From contig NZ_JAJNEC010000005.1 of NCBI RefSeq assembly GCF_021044425.1, positions 1,798,001 through 1,862,000 of the forward strand: a stretch of DNA of 64,000 nucleotides, in the 5' to 3' direction. The stretch is from Niabella pedocola (lineage in GTDB: Bacteria > Bacteroidota > Bacteroidia > Chitinophagales > Chitinophagaceae). Within the stretch, counting starts at the first letter, position 1. Every line of letters starts with the position of its first letter. This document shows positions 1-7,472 of this stretch, piece by piece. Below the pieces are notes generated by a model that did no database searches, was not told where the DNA came from, and saw only the letters and a program-made list of their open reading frames with translations. The position numbers and the translations under genes are program-made.

Positions 1-1269
1 CCCCTTTGTTTTTTGTGTGCCAATTACGTGGTTAAACGCCTTGGTATGTACGCTGCTGAATACCGTATCCGGGTTATACCCTACATTTTCCATAATGTCT
101 ATTTCACCGCTTGCCGGCCAGCCACCATATTTCCAATCCGTGGGCAGCATCCATATGGCAGGCCATACACCTCTGCCAAGGGGTAAACGGGCACTTACTT
201 CTACCCGGCCGTATAACCAGTCGCCTTTTCCCTTTGTAATCAGCCGGGCGGAGGTATAAGTATTTTTATCGTGGTTTTGTTTGAGCGCCGTAATCAGCAG
301 TTTCCCGTTTTTTACCACCGCATTATTGCTATCTGCCTTTGTATAATACTGCAGCTCACGGTTACCCCAGCCGTTGCCGCCTACATCATAGCCCCATTTG
401 CTTTCATCTGGCAGGCCGGCCTGGTTGAATTCATCACTCCACGCCAGCTTCCATCCCTTGGATACAGGCGTCAATTGCATCCGCTCTGCCAGCAGCTCCG
501 GCTCATTTGTGGTAATGAACTCAAAGCCATTTGCCAGCAGCCAGTCCATTTCGGCCTCCGTATTTACCGTCCAGGCATTGAGCGCAATGTGGTTTTTCTT
601 TGCCTGCCCAATCCAGTCCGGGTGCTTTTGAAACACCGAATAATGATAGTCTACCCCATCCAGTCCATCGGCCTTTATTTCTTCCGGCGATTTATCGCCA
701 TTTAAATATTGTACATGCGCCCCGGGATCCAGTTGCTTCACTTTTTTGCAAACATCATAGTCAAAACTAATATATACCGCCATGGGTGCGGCTCCCAACC
801 GGTGTACCAGGCGCACCACCTTCTCCGTCACCAGCAGTGCCCTTTCCTTACTGATACCGGAAGGCTTGATCTCAAATACCAGTCTTGTAGAGCGGTTGTT
901 TTTTAACCCTGCCAGGGTATACTCCTGCAGCGTAGGCAGTTTTTCCCCGTTGGACAACGGCGTTTTGATCAGTTCTGCATAGGTGGTTTTTTCAATCGTC
1001 AGCTTATTATAATGCGGATCATGATTGATGACCAGCGAATCATCAGCCGTCATATGAATATCAAACTCACTACCGGTGCATTTTAGTGCAATGGCATGCT
1101 TCAGGGAAGCAATGGAGTTTTCCGAGAATCCATTCTTTTTAAAGGCGCCCCTGTGAGCTACAATAGGATTTGCTGCAAAAGTTATACGGCTTTTTGAGGA
1201 TTGTGCGTTTGCCATTGGGCTGCTCAGCAACAGGGTCAGAACCGCAGCCGGAAATAAACGTTGTTTCAT
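1..1269 (-). CDS. Secreted GDPD-GH16 fusion enzyme (C-terminus outside window)
   Basis: Two-domain exported hydrolase read directly from the minus strand; 423 codons lie in the window and the frame is still open at base 1. Residues 1-22 form a signal peptide ending in ANA-Q. Residues about 34-265 are a glycerophosphodiester phosphodiesterase (GDPD) TIM barrel: H39-R40-G41, E50-N51-S52, E68-x-D70 and H83-D84 match the family's catalytic and metal sites. From about residue 273 a glycoside hydrolase family 16 domain begins (WKLAWSDEF), with the catalytic ExDxxE motif at E389, D391 and E394. GDPDs cleave glycerophosphodiesters; GH16 enzymes cleave beta-1,3 or mixed-linked beta-glucans and galactans. 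The fusion suggests action on a phosphoglycerol-decorated or co-occurring glycan, which is inference. The next gene upstream (1394-2659) is co-oriented across a 124-bp gap holding an inverted repeat. Only the GH16 C-terminus is missing. Confidence 0.9.
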   Translation of the reverse strand, partial: MKQRLFPAAVLTLLLSSPMANAQSSKSRITFAANPIVAHRGAFKKNGFSENSIASLKHAIALKCTGSEFDIHMTADDSLVINHDPHYNKLTIEKTTYAELIKTPLSNGEKLPTLQEYTLAGLKNNRSTRLVFEIKPSGISKERALLVTEKVVRLVHRLGAAPMAVYISFDYDVCKKVKQLDPGAHVQYLNGDKSPEEIKADGLDGVDYHYSVFQKHPDWIGQAKKNHIALNAWTVNTEAEMDWLLANGFEFITTNEPELLAERMQLTPVSKGWKLAWSDEFNQAGLPDESKWGYDVGGNGWGNRELQYYTKADSNNAVVKNGKLLITALKQNHDKNTYTSARLITKGKGDWLYGRVEVSARLPLGRGVWPAIWMLPTDWKYGGWPASGEIDIMENVGYNPDTVFSSVHTKAFNHVIGTQKTKG

Positions 1270-1312
1270 CTGTTTACTTTTATTGTTTTTTGCCAGATGG
1301 AATGCTGCATAA

Positions 1313-1351
1313 GAAATATTCATTCCGTTCAGGTGCAAAAATGAATATTTC
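1313..1351. repeat. 11-bp perfect inverted repeat before the GDPD-GH16 gene
   Basis: Arms GAAATATTCAT (1313-1323) and ATGAATATTTC (1341-1351) are exact reverse complements around a 17-nt spacer. The repeat lies 44 bp upstream of the fusion gene start (1269) and 43 bp past the stop of the serine hydrolase (1394). It could be an operator for the fusion gene or a hairpin ending the upstream transcript. There is no T tract on the minus strand, so an intrinsic terminator is the weaker reading. Confidence 0.45.
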
Positions 1352-1393
1352 CTGATGCGCCATTTCATGTTTTTATTGAAAAAATTGCTTTTA

Positions 1394-2659
1394 TTACTTC
1401 AATGCCTGGTATACCAGGGCTTTAAATTTATCATTGATCTCACCATGCGAGAACGGCCACTGCTGTACAAAGAGCAGTGCTACGATCTCCTCCCGGGGAT
1501 CGCCCCAGTAGGAGGTTCCAAAGAATCCACCCCAGGCAAAGCTTCCGGCCGACTGGCCCAGTTTTAAGAAGCCCTTGTCGGTTGTGATTTCAAAGCCCAG
1601 GCCAAATTTATTGTTGCCCAGGGAAAGATCTCCGATCTGGTTCTGGGTCATCATTTCAACGGAATGCCGGGATAGCAGGCGCTTCCCGTTATACATCCCT
1701 TTATTTAAGATCATCTGCAAAAAAGCGGCATAATCAGCCGTTGTGGAAACCAGGCCCGCCCCACCGGAATAATAGCCGTTATTGTTTACCGGGTAATTGA
1801 CGGTAATACCGCGGAAGGTAGTATCGGCCCAGGGCATGAGTGCCTTCGTTGCTTTGTCTTCGGTGTAGACGCTTACCAGCCGTGATTGTTTTGCCTCCGG
1901 TAAATGAAAATACGTGTCCTTCATATTCAGCGGTTCAAAGATGCGTTTATGAAAGAAGTCATCCAGGCTCATACCAGATGTAATTTCTACCAGGCGGCCC
2001 AGTACATCCGTATTCAATCCATAGGTAAACCGTTCGCCCGGCTGATGCACCAGCGGAAGGGTTCCCAGTTTATCCATCGCATCTGCCAAACGCTGAGGGT
2101 GTATTACAAAACCTGCAGGGATACCGGCCCGGGCATAGATCGCCTTCATGTTGGAGGATCCTATTTGTGCATAATCCAGTCCGGAGGTATGGGTAAGCAG
2201 GTCGCGGATGGTAATATTCCTTTTTGCGGGTACTACGGTGTAGGAAGAGTCTGCGGCATTGAACTGGTCCAGCACTTTGGGATTTGCAAATGCCGGAATG
2301 TATTTGGAAATGGGATCATCCAGTAAAAACTTCCCTTCTTCAAAAAGCATCATTACCGCCACACTGGTAATGGCCTTGGTTTGCGAAGCGATCCGGAAAA
2401 TAGCATCGGTCTTCAGCGGTATTTGAGCGCTGCTTACACCAAATGCCTTGTTATATACTACGGCGCCTTTATGCACGATAAGTGCAGTTGCTCCTTTTAT
2501 CCAGTTTTTTTGTACATAATCCTGTATTACCAGGTCGATGCGCTGCAGCCGGTCCGCAGCAAAGCCGCCGGCATTTTTGCCGGGGTCCAAGGTTTTTGGC
2601 TGTGCCACGGCGATAAGCTGCAGGAGCATGCCAAACAGTAACAAGCGAATCCGTTTCAT
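1394..2659 (-). CDS. Exported serine hydrolase (beta-lactamase class C / EstB family)
   Basis: 421-residue protein of the serine beta-lactamase-like superfamily (PF00144), which includes class C lactamases, esterases and D-aminopeptidases. Residues 1-19 are a signal peptide. The nucleophile motif S92-Q-T-K95 (SxxK) and the second motif Y213-G-L-N216 (YxN) are both present, and the spacing is normal for the family. A GGAG segment followed by STTADYAAFLQ is typical of the EstB/LACTB branch, so a peptidase or esterase role is likelier than antibiotic resistance. It probably acts in the periplasm. It is co-oriented with the downstream GDPD-GH16 gene; the upstream neighbour (tetR) diverges across 280 bp. 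I see no clear TAnnTTTG promoter. The natural substrate cannot be read from sequence. Confidence 0.85.
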   Translation of the reverse strand: MKRIRLLLFGMLLQLIAVAQPKTLDPGKNAGGFAADRLQRIDLVIQDYVQKNWIKGATALIVHKGAVVYNKAFGVSSAQIPLKTDAIFRIASQTKAITSVAVMMLFEEGKFLLDDPISKYIPAFANPKVLDQFNAADSSYTVVPAKRNITIRDLLTHTSGLDYAQIGSSNMKAIYARAGIPAGFVIHPQRLADAMDKLGTLPLVHQPGERFTYGLNTDVLGRLVEITSGMSLDDFFHKRIFEPLNMKDTYFHLPEAKQSRLVSVYTEDKATKALMPWADTTFRGITVNYPVNNNGYYSGGAGLVSTTADYAAFLQMILNKGMYNGKRLLSRHSVEMMTQNQIGDLSLGNNKFGLGFEITTDKGFLKLGQSAGSFAWGGFFGTSYWGDPREEIVALLFVQQWPFSHGEINDKFKALVYQALK

Positions 2660-2912
2660 CTCTAAATTTTGGCACCTAAACTACAAAAAAATACAGGGAA
2701 AACCCGTCCGATGCAATAATAAAAAGGATCCGGCGCAAAATTACGGGTCTGTAAATGCCTCTTGTTTCGCTTATTCCCAAGGTTTTATCCTTTGCATCCC
2801 TTTGCGCTCCACCTGATGTGTGCCCTCCGGCTGCCGGCACCCACATTAAAAAGCCAATCTGCACTCGATGAATTTAGCAGTTGTTTTTACTAAATTTTAC
2901 AGATTTTAATTA

Positions 2913-2930
2913 ATCGAACGATCATTCGAT
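2913..2930. promoter_or_regulatory. Candidate TetR operator upstream of tetR
   Basis: An 18-bp near-perfect palindrome, ATCGAACGA/TCATTCGAT, with one mismatched pair. It shares the core CGAAyGATCaTTCG with the perfect palindrome at 3545-3566. It ends exactly where the candidate -7 element (2931-2938) begins, which fits autorepression by the adjacent TetR protein. The operator assignment is inference from position and symmetry. Confidence 0.7.
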
Positions 2931-2938
2931 TATATTTG
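2931..2938 (+). promoter_or_regulatory. Candidate -7 element of tetR
   Basis: TATATTTG matches the Bacteroidota housekeeping -7 consensus TAnnTTTG exactly. The ATG codons follow at 2940 and 2943, so the transcript would begin close to or at the start codon and be leaderless or nearly so. The -33 region is weak. Confidence 0.5.
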
Positions 2939-2939
2939 C

Positions 2940-3530
2940 ATGATGAAACCGAAGGATGATGCAAAGGAAGCACTGATCCGCAAAAAGGCGATCGCTTTGA
3001 TCGTAAAACTGGGCTTTGACGGATTCAGCATGCAGAAACTGGCAAAAGAGACCAAGCTGTCGCCCTCCACGCTTTATGTATATTTCAAAAACCGGGAAGA
3101 CCTGCTGCTGAAATTATATACCGGCGTACAGGAACAGTTTGAACGGGATGCATTGGCCGGTTTTTCAGAAACCATGCCCTTTGAAGAAGGACTGTGGCTG
3201 CAATGGAAGAACCGGTTTAAGAATATTTGTAAAAATCCTGTGGAATACCGTTTTTTTGAGCAGTTCCGGAATTCACCGCTTATCAAGCACCATGCGCCGC
3301 CTCCGGCTACGTTCCGGCAGGCAATGAATCAATTTGTAAAGCACGCGGTACGCAGCGGAGCTATAAAACAGTTGCCGCCCGAAATTTTCTGGTCGCTGGC
3401 ATATGGCCCCTTTTATATGCTGATTAAATTTCACCTGGATCAAAGCAGCATGGCGGGTCTTCCGTTTTCACTTACCGAACAAAAACTGAAGCAGGCATTC
3501 TTTCCTGTATTACAGTCTCTAAAACGTTGA
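2940..3530 (+). CDS. TetR/AcrR-family transcriptional regulator
   Basis: 196-residue repressor-type protein. The N-terminal helix-turn-helix (about residues 14-58) has the TetR signature: a FDGFSMQKLAKET helix followed by SPSTLYVYFKNRE. The C-terminal ligand-binding and dimerisation half (about 70-190) resembles TetR C-terminal domains and gives no ligand clue. ATG codons occur at 2940 and 2943; either may start the protein. The same palindrome lies immediately upstream and again between this gene and the VOC gene 51 bp downstream, so it probably represses both itself and that gene. Function in the cytoplasm as a homodimer is standard for the family. Confidence 0.92.
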   Translation: MMKPKDDAKEALIRKKAIALIVKLGFDGFSMQKLAKETKLSPSTLYVYFKNREDLLLKLYTGVQEQFERDALAGFSETMPFEEGLWLQWKNRFKNICKNPVEYRFFEQFRNSPLIKHHAPPPATFRQAMNQFVKHAVRSGAIKQLPPEIFWSLAYGPFYMLIKFHLDQSSMAGLPFSLTEQKLKQAFFPVLQSLKR

Positions 3531-3544
3531 TTTTTTTTAACCAT

Positions 3545-3566
3545 TAACCGAATGATCATTCGGTTA
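3545..3566. promoter_or_regulatory. Candidate TetR operator upstream of the VOC gene
   Basis: A perfect 22-bp palindrome made of TAACCGAATGA and its exact reverse complement. The core equals that of the site at 2913-2930, and here too the palindrome ends at the base before a -7-like element (TACATTTT, 3567-3574). The paired sites flanking tetR make this the best supported operator in the window. Confidence 0.78.
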
Positions 3567-3574
3567 TACATTTT
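3567..3574 (+). promoter_or_regulatory. Candidate -7 element of the VOC gene
   Basis: TACATTTT differs from TAnnTTTG at the last base. Its position directly after the operator mirrors the arrangement in front of tetR, and the likely start codon follows at 3582 or 3585. Confidence 0.4.
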
Positions 3575-3581
3575 ACTACAG

Positions 3582-3947
3582 ATGATGACAATCAATCACC
3601 TCAACCTTGTACTGCCGGATGTGGCAAAGGGTATTTCTTTTTTTGAAACCTATTTCCAGTTTTCCTGCATACATGTAAAAGGAACCAACCAGGTTGCCGT
3701 ATTAAAGAATGCCGCCGGTTTTACCCTTGTATTGATGACGCAAAAAGAGCCTGTTGTTTACCCGCCACAATTCCATATCGGCTGGATGCTTGAAAATGCG
3801 GCGGCAGTAGACCGGTTGTACCAGCAGCTGAGCGGAGACGGTTTTACCATGGCGCATGCACCACGGCCGATAAGGGACAGCTATGGTTTTTACTTTTATT
3901 TTGACCAGCTTTTTATTGAAATAGGTCATTATCAGGATGCGGCTTAA
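3582..3947 (+). CDS. VOC-superfamily (glyoxalase/bleomycin-resistance fold) protein
   Basis: About 121 residues, one VOC domain. The opening INHLNLVLPDVAKGISFFE is typical of the beta-alpha-beta-beta-beta module; the C-terminal YGFYFYFDQLFIEIG contains the usual metal-side-chain glutamate near the end. Members include dioxygenases, glyoxalases and drug-binding proteins; the precise activity is not visible. An in-frame ATG at 3552 lies inside the palindromic operator, so I place the start at 3582 (or 3585). It sits 51 bp after tetR and is likely its regulatory target. It converges with the histidine kinase gene ending at 4022. Confidence 0.8.
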   Translation: MMTINHLNLVLPDVAKGISFFETYFQFSCIHVKGTNQVAVLKNAAGFTLVLMTQKEPVVYPPQFHIGWMLENAAAVDRLYQQLSGDGFTMAHAPRPIRDSYGFYFYFDQLFIEIGHYQDAA

Positions 3948-4021
3948 ACCAACCGGCACCTCCCTAGTAGGCATCGTTCGAACGGCCTTACCGGAAAGCA
4001 GCTCCGATTTTCACCGGCTGC

Positions 4022-6106
4022 TTACAGCACCGAAATCTTTTCCGGTTTCCTGTTCTTCACCAGGTGAAGAATTTTGCTGTATAGTTCCTCCCGTTCAAAT
4101 GGTTTGGAAATAAAATCATTGATGCCCATTGCCATGCAACGTTCATACTCGCCCTGGAACGTATGCGCCGACAAGGCGATGATGGGAATCCCGTTTTTGC
4201 CGTTATCCATCAACCGGATGCGTTGCGCGGCTTCATACCCATCCATTACCGGCATCTGGAGGTCCATCAGGATGATGTCAAAATCCGTTTGCCGGTATTT
4301 CTCCAGCGCTATCTGCCCGTTTTCTGCCAGTGCTGTTTCAAAACCCTGTTTTTTCAGCACTTTCATTACCAGCATCTGGTTAATCCTGTTGTCTTCAGCC
4401 ACCAGTACCCGTATGCCGTTGCCGTTGATATCAACCGGACTGGTATTTTCTGCTACGGCCGTTTCCGTTTCGTGGTATTTCATAAAGGAAAGTCTGAAAT
4501 GGAACCGGGAGCCGGCCCCGGGCCTGCTGTCAATAAACAGCTCTCCCTGCTGCATCTCAATGAGCTGCTTTACGATGCTAAGTCCTAATCCGATGCCGCC
4601 AAACCGGTGCGCATTGGTATTGGCCACCTGTTCAAAACTCTCGAAGATCCGTTCCTGTTGCTCGGCGGGAATGCCGATACCAGTATCTGCAACTTCAAAT
4701 TCTATCCAACAGGATGCTTCATGCGTCTCGGCCAGGCGCGCTGATAACCGGATGCTGCCCAGGGAGGTAAACTTAATGGCATTTGACAGCAGGTTCAATA
4801 AAACCTGGTTGAGCCGCACAGAATCACCCATTACTTTTTCCGGCAGCTGTGCATCAATGGTACATTCAATAGCCAAACCCTTTTGCCGGGCCCTGGGTTC
4901 CATCATCAGTTTTGCGGTATGCATCACATCTCCCGGGCTAAAGGGTGCGTTTTCAAAAGTGATCTTACCCGCTTCCATCCTGGAGAAATCGAGGATATCA
5001 TTCAGGATAATCAGCAAGCTATCGCCCGATTTGATAATGATGCGGATATATTCCTGTTGCTCACGGGTCGTAAGCGATTCTTCCAGTAACCGTGCAAAGC
5101 CCAGTATGGCGTTCATGGGTGTACGGATCTCATGGCTCATTTTTGCCAGGAAGAGTTGCTTGGCTTTTTCTGAAGCCTCGGCCCTTTCTTTATCCCGTTT
5201 CAAATTTACACCGGTATCTTCCAGTTGTTGTATTTGCTGGAAATTGCGCTCCAGTGTATCAATCATCTGGTTAAATGCCTGTGCCAGACGCCCGATTTCG
5301 TCATCGGAATACACATTTATCCTTGTATTTAATACCCCCTCACTCACCAACCCGGTACCCCGTATAATTTCCCGCACCCCTTTTACAATACTCCTGCTTA
5401 CCGAAATAGCAACCAGGAGGCTGATGGCTCCGATGGTTAGCGATAATGCCAGCATCAGCCACAGCACGGTGCGCTCCAACCAGCGCGCACCGGCCCCCAG
5501 GGTAAGTGAAAAATCATCTTCCAGTTGCGTAACGGTAATGTTCAATTGTTTTATACGGCTGAGCGAAGCATCAATCTCCTGTTTTGAGGTGGAAGCCGTA
5601 CCGATCTGTTGATGTAAGGTAGTGCCCATCTGCATCAGCTGATCCAGGCTTGAATCCGCTGCAGACCAGATGGCAATGGCATCTTTAAGGAAGGACACAT
5701 TTTTAAACCGGAGGAAAAGCCGGATCACCCCATCTACATCTGCGGGATGATTACGTCCTTCCAGCATTCCACGTCTTGCCGCAACAATATCGGGTTTACT
5801 TCCGGAAAGGGACAGCCGGAGCTTACGGTCTCCCATCGGCACTTTTAGAAAATCGAGATAATCCCGGTAATCATTTTCATCCCGTGAATGGGCATACAGC
5901 AAGAGGCTGGTGACCGCATTCTTCTGGCCTTTCGACCATAACCCTTCACCATTTACAAACGCCCTGGTTGCTGAAAGTGTTCCCAGTGCCCACCAAAGGG
6001 TACAAAATTCCAGCACTAATAACAGCGCCATTATTCCAATCATGAAGTACAGCTTTTGCGCTATAGCAATACTTCTGAACATCTTTCGAAAAAATGAGGA
6101 CAACAT
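4022..6106 (-). CDS. Membrane hybrid histidine kinase with C-terminal receiver
   Basis: 694-residue sensor kinase. Transmembrane segments at about 20-42 and 213-236 bracket a helical extracytoplasmic sensor region. HAMP follows (about 238-290), then a short coiled coil, then HisKA with the phospho-acceptor H325 in the motif MSHEIRTPMN. HATPase has the N box at about 437-445 (NLLSNAIKF), DTGIGIP at 474-480 and GIGLGLSIVK at 504-513. A receiver domain (about 565-685) has E571/D572, the acceptor D615 in LMDLQMP and the conserved K668. No DNA-binding domain is present, so output probably passes by phosphotransfer to a partner encoded elsewhere. The sensor contains no recognisable ligand domain. 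It converges with the VOC gene and is divided from cas6 by 384 bp. Confidence 0.92.
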   Translation of the reverse strand: MLSSFFRKMFRSIAIAQKLYFMIGIMALLLVLEFCTLWWALGTLSATRAFVNGEGLWSKGQKNAVTSLLLYAHSRDENDYRDYLDFLKVPMGDRKLRLSLSGSKPDIVAARRGMLEGRNHPADVDGVIRLFLRFKNVSFLKDAIAIWSAADSSLDQLMQMGTTLHQQIGTASTSKQEIDASLSRIKQLNITVTQLEDDFSLTLGAGARWLERTVLWLMLALSLTIGAISLLVAISVSRSIVKGVREIIRGTGLVSEGVLNTRINVYSDDEIGRLAQAFNQMIDTLERNFQQIQQLEDTGVNLKRDKERAEASEKAKQLFLAKMSHEIRTPMNAILGFARLLEESLTTREQQEYIRIIIKSGDSLLIILNDILDFSRMEAGKITFENAPFSPGDVMHTAKLMMEPRARQKGLAIECTIDAQLPEKVMGDSVRLNQVLLNLLSNAIKFTSLGSIRLSARLAETHEASCWIEFEVADTGIGIPAEQQERIFESFEQVANTNAHRFGGIGLGLSIVKQLIEMQQGELFIDSRPGAGSRFHFRLSFMKYHETETAVAENTSPVDINGNGIRVLVAEDNRINQMLVMKVLKKQGFETALAENGQIALEKYRQTDFDIILMDLQMPVMDGYEAAQRIRLMDNGKNGIPIIALSAHTFQGEYERCMAMGINDFISKPFEREELYSKILHLVKNRKPEKISVL

Positions 6107-6490
6107 TAAGTGATAATGCAGGTTAAGGGTAGAGGAATTCGTTGAAGAGTATACGTACTTGGTAACGATGCGGCTCAGCAGCCTGGAAGCAGCGGATAAA
6201 GAAACTTTTTTTTATATTCCCGCTTTCCGGAAGCCGCCTGCCGGTTGCCCGGCTTTCCCGGCAAACATATAGCGTGTTCGTTCACCGGAACAGCTGTTCT
6301 TTTGTACAAAAAAAAGTGCATTATCAGGAGATCGTTGGTAATCCGTAACGAATATATGAATTTTTTAATGAATCTATTGTGTTTGGAAAAAGGATCCTAA
6401 AAAGTTGCAGCCATGCTCTGCCCGGTATCCTGAACACCCTGGTTAAACGGTTAAGGACCCGTTTATTGGCAGCACTCTTTAACAGCCATT
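6107..6490. other. Intergenic region between the kinase and cas6
   Basis: 384 bp without a convincing gene. It contains one weak hairpin (AAGCCG at 6231-6236 with CGGCTT at 6250-6255) and no tandem or CRISPR-like repeats. The kinase promoter should lie at its left edge on the minus strand, but no consensus element stands out. Confidence 0.5.
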
Positions 6491-7264
6491 TCAGGCAGGA
6501 ACCACTTCGAGGAATCCCAGTCCCTGGTGGTTGTATGCACCCATCCCGGTGTTAAGCAAAAGGTGAAGAAAAGGCTTGCGGGCAGTTACTTTCAGCACAA
6601 AATTCAGGCATCCCCGGATGTTTTTTGTGGTTCCATCTTCATTAGCAATACTTGCAAACCGGAACCGGGTACGGTTTGCGGCACCCGCTATTTTTGAGGT
6701 TAACAAAGCATTTTCAGCCGTTGCCGCATCATAGGTTGCAGCTATTTTTTGCCGCCAGGCAGTGTTTACGGCGTCTGTAAAGCCCGGTTCTTCCGGGAAC
6801 AGAAAGGCGGTGTTTGAGGGATTGTGTAATGCAACCGGCGAAACCGGTCTTACCAATAAAGAAGCAAAGCCGCCCTCTTCTGATGTATATTCCGGCCCGG
6901 GCAAGGGTTCCAGGGCTTTTATTTTGAAGGACGTTGTGGTAAGTTCATCACCAACAAAAAGCCGCTCATATTGAAAGAGCCCAATAACAAAGGATTCCAT
7001 TTGTTCCGGTAAATGCAATCCCAGAAAAAAAGAAAGTTCTTTATTCAACAACCACAGCCGGTCTTCCTCCGGCTTAAATGCACAGTTCATATTTGAAAAG
7101 GAAAACAGCCCGGCATCCTGCCGATAACCTTCCTCGTGTGAAAAAGTAGTGGCGGCCAGTTTACTTTTCGAAAGAATGCGCCGGATGGCAGCCGCTAAAG
7201 AGCTCTGGTAATTTATGGGCAATGCCGACAAACGGGCCGCTTGTAATTTTACTAAAAAACGCAT
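6491..7264 (-). CDS. cas6: CRISPR-associated endoribonuclease Cas6 (solitary)
   Basis: 257 residues with the organisation of Cas6, the RAMP-fold nuclease that cuts pre-crRNA in type I and III CRISPR systems. The N-terminus has the family pattern LPINYQSSLAAAIRRIL (about 15-31). The C-terminus has the glycine-rich loop GMGAYNHQGLGFLEVV (about 240-255), the best Cas6 hallmark. The usual N-terminal catalytic histidine is not evident at the typical place; H43 in TFSHEEGY is the nearest candidate. No other cas gene and no repeat-spacer array occurs in the window. The upstream 208 bp are AT-rich and hold a 7-bp-arm inverted repeat at 7328-7346. It could serve a CRISPR locus elsewhere in the genome or be a remnant. 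The family call is by motif recognition. Confidence 0.75.
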   Translation of the reverse strand: MRFLVKLQAARLSALPINYQSSLAAAIRRILSKSKLAATTFSHEEGYRQDAGLFSFSNMNCAFKPEEDRLWLLNKELSFFLGLHLPEQMESFVIGLFQYERLFVGDELTTTSFKIKALEPLPGPEYTSEEGGFASLLVRPVSPVALHNPSNTAFLFPEEPGFTDAVNTAWRQKIAATYDAATAENALLTSKIAGAANRTRFRFASIANEDGTTKNIRGCLNFVLKVTARKPFLHLLLNTGMGAYNHQGLGFLEVVPA

Positions 7265-7327
7265 TTTAAAAGGCCTATACGAATTGTATAAATTTAAATA
7301 TTAACATTTTTAAATAAAATTATAGAA

Positions 7328-7346
7328 ATGCAATGCTAAATTGCAT
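7328..7346. repeat. Short inverted repeat upstream of cas6
   Basis: ATGCAAT (7328-7334) and ATTGCAT (7340-7346) form a perfect 7-bp stem with a 5-nt loop, 64 bp upstream of the cas6 start. A second imperfect palindrome, TATACGAATTGTATA, lies at about 7273-7290. Role unknown; an operator or an RNA hairpin are both possible. Confidence 0.35.
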
Positions 7347-7472
7347 AAAACAAACACATTTATATTATATAAATATGTTTTCGGTATAGAGCATTCGCCT
7401 GCCTGTTTAATGCCGGCGCTTTTTATTTGAGCCAGTTGTTAGTTGTGCCAGCTGTGCGCGTCAGAGAATCTG

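Noticed and set aside
398..631. Plus-strand frames over 17-982
   Set aside because: They are antisense to the GDPD-GH16 gene, which has complete catalytic motifs in the opposite frame.
1394..2659. Antibiotic-resistance beta-lactamase
   Set aside because: The SxxK and YxN motifs are shared by many esterases and peptidases; the rest of the sequence fits the EstB/LACTB branch better than AmpC.
4074..5612. Long open frame (512 codons) on the plus strand
   Set aside because: It lies fully antisense to the histidine kinase, whose domains and motifs are intact; its translation is serine-rich and shows no family features.
7265..7472. Possible CRISPR array next to cas6
   Set aside because: The region contains only single short inverted repeats; no direct repeats with regular spacers are present there or elsewhere in the window.
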